64,000 nucleotides of DNA from the NCBI GenBank assembly GCA_950295325.1, contig OX485806.1:45317169-45381168 (forward strand), in the 5' to 3' direction. A program made the position numbers and the translations under genes. Under the pieces are notes generated by a model, which was not told the DNA's origin, did no database searches, and saw nothing but the letters and a program-made list of their open reading frames with translations. Positions within the stretch are counted from its first letter, which is position 1, and each line of letters starts with the position of its first letter. Source of the DNA: Polytrichum commune (lineage: Eukaryota; Streptophyta; Polytrichopsida; Polytrichales; Polytrichaceae). Below, in pieces: positions 12,285 to 22,640 of the stretch.

Positions 12285-14490
12285 ACTACACCAAGACCCT
12301 CTCGGAACCGAGAGGGTGAAATTCTAGCCCCAAAACAAACCAGTTGAACCTAAGAACAAACTAGTTGGAACTATCCACACATACAAGCTAACAACCTTAT
12401 TGTGCAAAATCTGGTGCTTCATTACTACACCAAGACCCTCTCGGTTCCGAGAGGGTGAAAATCTACACCACAAACAAACTAGTTGAACCTAACGACCAAC
12501 TAGTCGAACCTATCCACACATACAAGGTAACAACCTTAACGTGCAAAATCTAGTCCTATATTACTACACGGAGACCCTCTCGGTTCCGGGAGGGTGAAAT
12601 TCTAGACCACAAACAAATTACTTGAACCTAACGAGAGGGTGAAAATCTAGCCCCCAAACAAACCAGTTGAACCTAACAACTAACTAGTGGAACCTATACA
12701 CACATACAACTTACACACTTAGTGTGGAGAATGTGGTCCTATATTTGTATCCCAAGACCCTCTCGGTTCCGAGAGGGTGAAATTCCAACCCCAAAACAAA
12801 CCAATGGAACCTCACAACTAACTAGTCAAAGCTATACACACATACAAGCTAACAACCTTATTGTGCAGAATCTGATCCTATATTACTACACCAAGACCCT
12901 CTCGGTTCCTAGAGGATGAAATTCTAGCCCACAAACATACTAGTTGAACCTAACGACCAACTAGTTGAACCTATCCTCACATACAATCTAAAAACCTTAA
13001 TGTGCAAAATTTGGTGCTTCATTACTACACAAAGACCCTCTCGGTTCCGAAGGGTGAAATTCTAGACCACAAACAAACTAGTTGAACGTAACGACCAACT
13101 AGTTGAACCTATCCACACATACAATCTAAAAACCTTAATGTGCAAAATCTGGTGCTTCATTACTACACAAAGACCCTCTCGGGTCCGAGAGGGTGAAATT
13201 CTACACCACAAACAAACTAGTTGAACCGAATGACCAACTAGTTGAACCTATCCACACATACAATCTAACAACCTTAATGTGCAAAATCTGGTGCTTCATT
13301 ACTACACAAAGACCCTCTCGGTTCCGAGAGGGTAAAATTCTAGACCAAAAACAAACCAGTTGAACCTAACGACCAACTAGTCGAACCTATCCACACATAC
13401 AAGCTAACAACCTCAATGTACAAAATCTGGTCCTATATTACTACACGGAGACCCTCTCGGAACCGAGAGGGTGAAATTCTAGACGACAAACAAACTAGCT
13501 GAACCAAACGACGAACTAGTTGAACCTATCCACACATACAATCTAACAACCTTAATGTGCAAAATCTGGTGCTTGATTACTACACAAAGACCCTCTCGGT
13601 TCCGAGAGGGTAAAATTCTAGACCAAAAACAAACCAGTTGAACATAAGAACAGACTAGTTGGACCTATCCACACATACAAGCAAACAACCTTATTGTGCA
13701 AAATTTGGTCCTATATTTCTATCCTCATACCCTCTCGGTTCCAAGAAGGTGGAATTCCAACACACATACAAGCTTTCAACCTAAATATGCAAATTTTGGT
13801 CCTATATTACTCCTTGAAGAACCTCACGGTACCGACAAGTTGAAAATCCAGCTCAAAACCAACCCCGTTGAACATATGAACCACCAAGTTCAACCTATGT
13901 CCACAAACAACCTTTCAACCTTAATGTTCAAAATCTCTTGCTTCATTACTACACAAAGACCCTCTCGGTTCCGAGAGGGTGAAATTCTGGAACACAAACA
14001 ACTAGTTGGACCTAACGACGAACTAGTGCACCTCTCCACACAAACAAGCTAACAACCTTTATGTGCAAAATATGGTCCCATATTTCTATCCTAAGACCCT
14101 CTCGGTTCCGAGAGGGTGAAATTCTAGCCCACAAACAAACTAGTTGAACCTAACGACCAACTTCTTCAACGTAACCAAACAATGAAGCTATGAACCTTCA
14201 AAAGTAAAATCTAATCCTTGACACCTATACTAAGACCCTCTCGGTTCCGAGAGGGTCTAATTCCAGCCACCAAGCACACTAGTTGAGCCTAACAACCAAC
14301 TTGTTGAACCTATCCACACATACAATCTAACAACCTTAATGTGCAAAATTTGGTGCTTCATTACTACACGAACACCCTCTCGGTTCCGAGAGGGTGAAAT
14401 TCTAGCCGTAGAACAAACCAGTTCAACCTAACAACTAACACCCTTAGTGTGCAGAATGTAGACCTTTACTTCTATCCAAAGACCCTCTCG
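12285..14490 (-). repeat. palindromic satellite, block III (inverted, 139-bp period)
   Basis: Successive cores start at 12434, 12573, 12756, 12895, 13034, 13172, 13311, 13450 and 13589, giving a 139-bp period with one longer step. Between cores lie AACAAACTAGTTGAACCTAA and TGTGCAAAATCTGGTGCTTC. The reverse complement of a unit (ACCAGATTTTG, TATGTGTGGATAGGTTCA) resembles units of blocks II and V, so this block is inverted relative to the rest. Confidence 0.9.
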
Positions 14491-14599
14491 GTTCCAAGAG
14501 GGTGAAATCCTTGCCCACAAACAAACTAGTGGAACCTATGAACCACCTAGTTGAATCTATCCAAACATACAAGCATTCAAACTTAATGTGCAAAATCAA

Positions 14600-17470
14600 T
14601 TCCTATATTTCTATCCTTAGACCCTCTAGGAACCGAGAGGGTGTAGGTGGCGGTTGTTTGGACCAGATTGTGGGAATTATGTATGTGGACTAGGTAGGTA
14701 CTTAGGTTGAATTTTTTTGTGTGTGCATTAGAGGGAGCCCCTCTCGGAACCGAGAGGGTCAAGGTGGTGATAGTATGGACCAAATTTTGCCAAGTTTAGG
14801 GCGGCCTGTGTATGTGAATGTATGTGGACTAGGTAGGTACTTAGGTTGAAATTTTATGTGTGTGCACTAGAGTGAGACCGTCTCGGAACCCAGAGGGTCT
14901 AGGTGGTAATAGTATTGAACAAATTTTGAGAATTATGTATGTGGACTAGGTAGGTACTCAGGTTGAAATTTTTTGTGTGTGCACTAGAGTGAGACCCGGT
15001 CTAGGTGGTGATAGTATTGACCAGATTTTGACAAGTTTAGGGCGGCTTGTGTGTGTGAATGTATGTGGACTAGGTAGGTACTTAGGTTGAAATTTCTTGT
15101 GTGTGCACTAGAGTGAGACCCTCTCGGAACCGACAGGGTCTACGTGGTGATAGTATGGACCAGATTTTGGGAAATATGAATGTGGACTAGGTAGGTACTT
15201 AGGTTGATATTTTCTTGTGTATGCACTAGAGTGAGACCCTCTCGGTTCCGAGAGGGTCTAGGTGGTGATAGTATTGAACAGATTTTGGGAATTATGTATG
15301 TGGACTAGGTTGGTACTTAACTTGAATTTTTTTTTGTGTGCACTAGAGTGAGACCCTTTCGGAACCGAGAGGATCTAGGTGGTGATAGTATTGACCAGAT
15401 TTTGACAAGTTTAGGGCGGCTTGTGTATGTGAATGTATGTGGACTAGGTAGGTACTTAGGTTGAAATTTTTTGTGTGTGCACTAGAGTGAGACCCTCTCG
15501 GAACCGACAGGGTCTAGGTGGTGATAGTATGGACCAGATTTTGGGAAATATGAATGTGGACTAGGTAGGTACTTAGGTTGATATTTTCTTGTGTGTGCAC
15601 TAGAGTGAGACCCTCTCGGTTCCGAGAGGGTCTAGGTGGTGATAGTATTGAACAGATTTTGGGAATTATGTATGTGGACTAGGTAGGTACTTAGGTTGAA
15701 ATTTTATGTGTGTGCACTAGAGTGAGACCGTCTCGGAACCCAGAGGATCTAGGTGGTAATAGTATTGAACAAATTTTGAGAATTATGTATGTGGACTAGG
15801 TAGGTACTCAGGTTGAAATTTTTTGTGTGTGCACTAGAGTGAGACCCGGTCTAGGTGGTGATAGTATTGACCAGATTTTGACAAGTTTAGGGCGGCTTGT
15901 GTGTGTGAATGTATGTGGACTAGGTAGGTACTTAGGTTGAAATTTTATGTGTGTGCACTAGAGTGAGACCCTCTCGGAACCGAGAGGGTCTAGGTGGTGA
16001 TAGTATGGACCAGATTTTGGGAAATATGAATGTGGACTAGGTAGGTACTTAGGTTGATATTTTCTTGTGTGTGCACTAGAGTGAGACCCTCTCGGTTCCG
16101 AGAGGGTCTAGGTGGTGATAGTATTGAACAGATTTTGGGAATTATGTATGTGGACTAGGTAGGTACTTAGGTTGAAATTTTTTGTGTGTGCAATAGAGGG
16201 AGACCCTCTCGGAACCAAGAGGGTCAAGGTGGTGATAGTATGGACCAAATTTTGCCAAGTTTAGGGCGGCTTGTGTATGTGAATGTATGTGGACTAGGTA
16301 GGTACTTAGGTTGAAATTTTATGTGTGTGCACTAGAGTGAGACCGTCTCGGAACCCAGAGGGTCTAGGTGGTAATAGTATTGAACAAATTTTGAGAATTA
16401 TGTATGTGGACTAGGTAGGTACTCAGGTTGAAATTTTTTGTGTGTGCACTAGAGTGAGACCCGGTCTAGGTGGTGATAGTATTGACCAGATTTTGACAAG
16501 TTTAGGGCGGCTTGTGTGTGTGAATGTATGTGGACTAGGTAGGTACTTAGGTTGAAATTTTATGTGTGTGCACTAGAGTGAGACCCTCTCGGAACCGAGA
16601 GGGTCTAGGTGGTGATCGTATTGAACAGATTTTGGGAATTATGTATGTGGACTAGGTAGGTACTTAGGTTGAAATTTCTTGTGTGTGCACTAGAGTGAGA
16701 CCCTCTCGGAACTGAGAGGGTCTAGGTGGTGATCGTATTGACCATATTTTGACAAGTTTAGGGCGGCTTGTGTATGTGAATGTATGTGGACTAGGTAGGT
16801 ACTTAGGTTGAAATTTTTTGTGTGTGCATTAGAGGGAGACCATCTCGGAATGGAGAGGGTCAAGGTGATGATAGTATGGACCAAATTTTGCCAAGTTTAG
16901 GGCGGCTTGTGTGTGTGAATGTATGTGGACTAGGTAGGTACTTAGGTTGAAATTTTATGTGTGTGCACTAGAGTGAGACCCTCTCGGAACCGAGAGGGTC
17001 TAGGTGGTGATAGTATGGACGAGATTTTGGGAATTATGAATGTGGACTAGGTAGGTACTTATGGTGAAATTTTTTGGTGTGTGCATTAGAGTGAGACCCT
17101 CTCGGAATCGAGAGGGTCTAGGTGGTGATAGTATTGACTAGATTTTGACAAGTTTAGGGCGGCTTGTGTATGTGAATGTATGTGGACTAGGTAGGTACTT
17201 AGGTTGAATTTTTTTTTGTGTGCAGTAGAGTGAGACCCTCTCGGAACCGAGAGGGTCTAGGTGGTGATATTATTGGCCAGATTTTGACAAGTTCAGGGTG
17301 GCTTGTGTATGTGAATGTATGTGGACTCCCAAGGGACTTCGGTTGAAATTGTTTGGGTGTGCACTAGAGTGAGACCCTCTCGGAACCAAGAGGGTCTAGG
17401 TGGTGATAGTATGTGGACTAGGTATGTTCTTAGGTTGAAAATGTTTGTTTGTGCACTAGAGTGAGACCCT
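14600..17470 (+). repeat. palindromic satellite, block IV (117/118 and 139-bp units)
   Basis: Units carry GTCTAGGTGGTGATAGTAT, TGTGGACTAGGTAGGTACTT and GTGTGCACTAGAGTGAGACC. Core starts at 15117, 15235, 15352, 15491, 15609, 15726, 15967, 16085, 16202 and 16341 show mixed 117-118 and 139-bp spacing. One variant with a damaged core recurs at about 14876, 15726 and 16341, and a deleted core (GAGACCCGGTCTAGG) at about 14994, 15843 and 16458, which marks higher-order duplications. Confidence 0.9.
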
Positions 17471-17479
17471 CTTGTAACC

Positions 17480-18730
17480 GAGAGGGTCTAAGTGGCGAAT
17501 GTATGGACCAGATTTTGACAATTGTGAGGTTCCGTGTGTATGTGTATGTATGTGGATTAGCTAGGTTCATATGTTGAAATTCTTTTGGAATGCACTAGGA
17601 TCCGACATTCTCGGTTCTGAGAGGCTCTAGGTGGCGGTTGTTTGGACCAGATTTTGACTAGAATTGGGTGCCTTGTCTATGTGTATGCATGTGGACTAGA
17701 TAGAATCATATGTTGAAATTCTTTGGAAATGCACTAGGATCCGAGCCTCTCGGTTCCGAGAGGGTCTAGGTGGCGGTTGTTTGGACCAGATTTTGACTAG
17801 AATTGGGTGCCTTGTCTATGTGTATGCATGTGGACTAGATAGAATCATATGTTGAAATTCTTTGGAAATGCACTAGGATCCGAGCCTCTCGGTTCCGAGA
17901 GGGTCTAGGTGGCGGTTGTTTGGACCAGATTTTGACAATAATAGGTTGTAATACGGATGTGTATGTATGTGGACTAGGTAAGTTCATATGTTGAAATTCT
18001 TCTGGAATGCACTAGTGTCCGACCCTCTCGGTTCCGAGAGGGTCTATGTGGCAGTTGTTTGGACCAGATTTTGACAATTATGGGTTGTAATGTGGATGTG
18101 TATGTATGTGGACTAGGTAAGTTCATATGTTGAAATTCTTCTGGAATGCACTAGTGGCCGACCCTCTCGGAACCGAGAGGGTCTAGGGTGCAATTGTTTG
18201 GACCAGATTTTGACTAGAATTGGGTGCCTTGTCTATGTGTATGCATGTGGACTAGTTAGAATCATATGTTGAAATTCTTTGGAAATGCACTAGAATCCGA
18301 CCCTCTCGGCACCGAGAGGGTCTAGTGTGCGGTAGTTTGGACAAGATTTTGACTTAAATGAGGTTCCTTGTGTATGCGTATGTATGTGGTCTAGCTATAT
18401 TCATATGTTGAAATTCTTTGTGTATGCACTAGAATCCGACCCTCTCGGGACCGAGAGGGTGTTGCTTGCAGTATTTTGGACCAGATTTTGACTAGAATGA
18501 GGTGCCTTCTCAATGTGTATGTATGTGCACTAGCTAGGTTCATATGTTGAAATTTTATTGGAATGCACTAGAATCCGACCCTCTTGGAACCGAGAGGGTC
18601 TTCCTTGCGGTATTTTTGACTAGATTTTGACTAGAATGAGGTTCCTTTTGTATGTGTATGTGTGTGGACTAGCTAGATTCATATGTTGAAATTCTTTGTG
18701 TATGCACTAGAATCCAACCCTTTCGGACTA
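17480..18730 (+). repeat. palindromic satellite, block V
   Basis: Units of about 130-140 bp carry TCATATGTTGAAATTCTTT, GCACTAGGATCCGA and the core palindrome. Cores become more diverged towards the end. The last recognisable half-core (AACCCTTTCGGAC) at about 18715 abuts the methyltransferase-like pseudogene. Confidence 0.9.
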
Positions 18731-18751
18731 CGTTTATGTTTGTGTTATCTT

Positions 18752-21141
18752 AGTTTGAGAAAGGGGTTGAGGGTGAGATCGCCTCATTTGAAAATGAATG
18801 CTTCATCGACATTGACTGGGTTTCTATGGAAGATCTTTTCCAACCTGTTTATTTTGTCGAGCATTGAAGGCTCATTTTGTGAAACAAGGCTTGTAGAGTA
18901 TATTTTGATGACAAGGGTGTCTTAAAGTTCACCAAAGGGCTCGATCTCATGGAGTTCGAGGAAGGCCCCTTAGCTATCAAGCGTGTTGCTTACCGGTAAT
19001 CATTTTTTCTTTTTCTTTTGTCCTTCATATCTTCGTTTCTTTTCACTCCATTTCTTTGTTCTAATTTTCTTCACTTTGTAGGTACATTCACCATGAGCTT
19101 GTCGTAAAGAATGCTCTTCCTTCTTCGTCCTTGACGTCTTTCCTTGACGAGTGGATCGATGACAACTCAAATCTTAGTGTATACACGCCCATACAACTTG
19201 AAAAATTTCCACGCGTGCATTTAGTCGCTGATGGTTGGTACTTGAATTGTTCTCGTGGATTTGTTCATGACGTAGAAGAACCCCTCTACAATAGCCTCAC
19301 TTCCTCTGCCCTGAGGTAATTTAATTGGAGGAAGAGCCGGAAAAAGATGAGAATCCGGCTCCTCCCACCAATGACAAAGAGGTTGCATCGGTGAAGGCCA
19401 AGGCCAAGGGTAAGAGGGTGGCATCTAGTTAAATGTCCACTCGTTCAGCGCATTCCAGCTACGACAGTTGTCGGAAGTCCAATGGCAACTCCTTCTGCCC
19501 TTTCTCGAGACCATATTCCAGCTTTTTCCCATAACGGTGTCACCATTTCCTCCGTGCCACGCAAGAGGAAGGCCGTCACTCCGGATACCTCCGCAACTTC
19601 TCTCTCTTTGATTGAAAATGTCCACATGGGGAGCTCATAGAGGATCTCATGTGGTCCAAGGTTCCCCCTCCGGCTTACCGCCGTATCCAAGAATTCCTTA
19701 CTAAGGTTTGTGGGACATTCTATTGTTTTCTCGTTCATTCATTCTAATTGAACAATTATTTTCTTATATTTTTCTTTGGATTTTGGATTTGCAAATTGGA
19801 GCGGGTCGTACTCGTCCTAATAGCAAGCCTAAGGTGCATACAGGGCTTGATCTACTCTTCGCAGATATGCCGGAGAACCTTTGTGTGTCTGGCATCTCGT
19901 CATCATCGTCCGATGTTCCTCTATGGAACAAGCGTTCTTCGACTTATTTTGAGGTTCTCTTTGCCTTTGCTAACGCCAACCTTCATGACGACGACATTCT
20001 TGTCTTTGCACATGCCGCTGATCCTGACGTGTCTAGATCCATACATAACTGGGCACATACAGAGGACTTCTACGTTGCCGAAGACTGGTTTGGCATGAAT
20101 GACCTCGACCTCTTATCGCATACTAATCCACCCAAGTTGGTAATTTCTTTCTTGCCTCATCATTTTGTATTATTATTATCTTCTTTTCCTTGCATTTTTG
20201 TATTCCTAATTCTACCCTTCTCATTTCTTGCAGATTCGCAAATTCTTCATCAAGGTGCTCGTGCGTAATGATTCTGTTTTGAATGTCCGGAACTCAACCT
20301 TCAAAGACATGGGTTACAATCTCAAGAGAGATGGTTGGCTCAATAGCTTCCCCGATTCGAAGAACTAGTCGGTGAGGGAAGACGGAGTGCCTTGGAGAGG
20401 TGCTCGTGAAAAACGCCCTAAGTTATTTTCCATCATTTTCTCCGCCCTCACTGACAATGACGACATTATCATGGATTGGCAATGTGGCCTTAGTTTGTTT
20501 TTCTTTTTCTTGTTTCTCATGACTTTGTTCTTTGTTTTTTTTTTACTTGTTCCATTTCCCATTAATTCCCTTATGCTCACCTTCTCGTATTTCGTTCTTC
20601 TAGGAGGTTCCGTCATTGCATGTTGATCCATTCAACGCCATATTATGGCGCTTGAGTCGGATATCGATATCTTCAAGTCCATCGTCTTCCCTATGCGTGA
20701 GACTGAGCAAAAACACACTTATCAGCATGCTGCCCCACAACGAAGATTGGTTTTTGCTCCTCCTCCCCGGAAGATGGTGAAGCGCAATTTTAATTTGTTA
20801 TGTGCGTAAGTTTGTTCTTGGCTTCTTACTTGCTTGCTTGCATTTCTATCTTCTCGATTCCAGATTTTTGGCATGTGCTAATTTTTTTTGTTTTCTCGTT
20901 CTGTATTTTCAGAGTTCATATTGAGAGCCCGATTGGTGTCCTTAATGTGGACATGTTTGCAACCCCTTCGACGACGTTTGAGCTCCCTTCGTATGCTGCT
21001 GACCTTCCCCATCTTTTGGCGGAAGCGTCGTCCCTACCTCCTAGTCACACCCGCCCTTTCAACAAGCTAGTTTTGGATTTCCTAGACATAGAGGCCGAGC
21101 AGGGCGAGGATAGTGATAGACATGGTAGTCCAAGTTCTTGA
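18752..21141 (+). pseudogene. beta-class DNA methyltransferase-like gene, broken
   Basis: Enzymes of this class transfer a methyl group from S-adenosylmethionine to N4 of cytosine or N6 of adenine in DNA. Likely exons are 18752-18995, 19082-19315, 19802-20139, 20234-about 20490, about 20604-20807 and 20913-21141. Several junctions agree in phase. LLFADMPENL (about 19850) sits where motif IV, ADPPYNL, is expected. EKRP, DDIIMD and a G-x-S remnant, then HIMALESDIDIF (about 20410-20690) resemble the SAM-binding motifs, giving the IV-before-I order of the beta class. Stops interrupt it: TGA near 18867, TAG at 20366-20368, TGA at 20624-20626, others at 19430-19620. The 5-prime end is lost against the satellite. 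The family call comes from motif order and is not certain. Confidence 0.65.
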
Positions 21142-21299
21142 CTACGCCTCGTGCGTTTATGTTTGAGTTTTTTTATAAGTTCATTTGTGGAATTTTTATG
21201 TGCCTTTTGCAAACCACATTCAACTCCTTCTTCATCTTATGTTGTCGTTTGTTTTCAATTGCTCTTGAAGGTTGAAGGCTTGTATTAATTTTGTACATA

Positions 21300-21500
21300 T
21301 GTTCAACTACTTGGTTGATAGGTTCAACTACTCTGTTGTTTGGCTGAAATTTGACCCTCTCGGAACCGAGTGGGTCTTAGTGTAGGAATCAAGGATGAGA
21401 TTTAAGATAGGTTCAGGTGGATGGGGTTGTATTTTTTTTGGTTAGGTTGATATTTCTCAAGTTAAGGTGTTGGGCAATGTAGGGACCCTGTTGGTTCCGA
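21300..21500 (+). repeat. isolated remnant of the palindromic satellite
   Basis: GGTTCAACTA precedes a core with one change (ACCCTCTCGGAACCGAGTGG) at about 21355, and a half-core GGTTCCGAGAG lies at about 21493. It lies directly after the methyltransferase-like pseudogene, which is therefore bordered on both sides by the satellite. Confidence 0.75.
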
Positions 21501-21559
21501 GAGACTATATGTGTGAACCGCATTCTCAACTTTGATTCATATGATGAATCTTTTTGTTT

Positions 21560-21780
21560 TTTTGGATGCTCTCACTTCGGAAGTGAGACTAGATGCGTAG
21601 GCCAGATTTTCAACTTTGATTCATATTAAGAATATTTCTGTTTTTTTGGATGCTCTCACTTCCGAGAGCCTAGATGGATAGGCCACATTCTCAACTTTGA
21701 TTCATATGTTGAATATTTGTGTTTTTTGGAGGGCTCTCACTTCGGAAGTGAGACTAGATGGGTAGGCCAGATTCTCATTT
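21560..21780 (+). repeat. second palindromic tandem repeat, about 80-bp units
   Basis: GCTCTCACTTCGGAAGTGAG recurs at about 21570 and 21733, with a half copy at about 21650. The units also share TTTTTTGGATGCTCTCACTT and CAACTTTGATTCATAT. It is built like the main satellite but has a different sequence. Confidence 0.7.
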
Positions 21781-22004
21781 AGGCCACATTTATCTGGATT
21801 CTCATTTTTTAACTGGATACATATTTTTGTAACTCTTGAGTTTGATACCTAATTTCACCTACATTTTCTCGGCCAATCAAATATTTTGTAAAACATTCCG
21901 CTCCTTCATCAGAAGGTCTAAGAATACTTGGAAAGAATACCCTAGCTACTTGGGGCAATGTATCAATTTGGACAAAATCATTTAAGAACACTTAAGTACA
22001 TTTA

Positions 22005-22290
22005 AGGGCTACTTCACACACGAGCCAAGAGCTGTGACCATGAATTGTGAGAGCCCACGAGAAGGTGTCCAAAGGCCGTCCCAAGATACCTCCAAAATTA
22101 TATAGTGTGGTCACGGATTTTCAAGTCTAGTGTGAAGCCATATGTGACCAGGCCCTCATTCAAATGCTATTTCAATGGATTTCTATTCATGCGAGTCTTC
22201 ACACATGATAAAAACAAAATAAATCAACGGTTGTGAATATTCAGAATGATAGGGTCTTTTGATTTTGTGTTAGGCCTACCTCCCAAAGGT
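22005..22290 (+). mobile_element. MITE-like repeat, partial copy
   Basis: It starts GGGCTACTTCACACACGAGC and stays clearly similar to 30767 onward for about 280 bases (TAGTGTGGTCACG, TTTTGTGTTAGG). I see no matching right terminus. Confidence 0.6.
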
Positions 22291-22554
22291 GGATTCTTAT
22301 GTTGTTGTTCAATTTCAATTGATGACATCAGCCCTAATTTAATATGAAACCATTTGAAACCTAGACTATAAGATCTTTGATAACAAATACATTCTTCCAC
22401 GCCTTTAGGTTCTATTTGTTTCTCGAACTAAAATGCGTTATAATCTCCACGGGAATGGGGTGCCTTTCCAACAAATTGAATTCACTCTATCTATAAATTC
22501 CACGGAAATAAGCACCGCTTGTCCTAAAATTATCCAACAAAGTCAAAATTCTCT

Positions 22555-22640
22555 GCTCTCCAATCTCCGCTCTCTGCTCTCTGCTCTCCGCTCTACGCTC
22601 ACACTACTAAGTTTCCCCCCGCACCGGCTACGGTTTCAGG
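22555..22640 (-). repeat. inverted copy of the GTGAGCG / GAGCGGAGAG motif
   Basis: On the minus strand it reads TGTGAGCGTAGAGCGGAGAG followed by more GCAGAGA repeats. It is preceded by GTGCGGGGGGAAACTTAGTA. It matches 6962-7032 in inverted orientation over about 48 bases, with an exact core of about 26. Confidence 0.6.

Noticed and set aside
10180-18730. CRISPR array, suggested by regularly spaced palindromic repeats
   Set aside because: Spacing is 117-140 bp, the DNA between cores is itself repeated and homologous, and the genome is a plant's.
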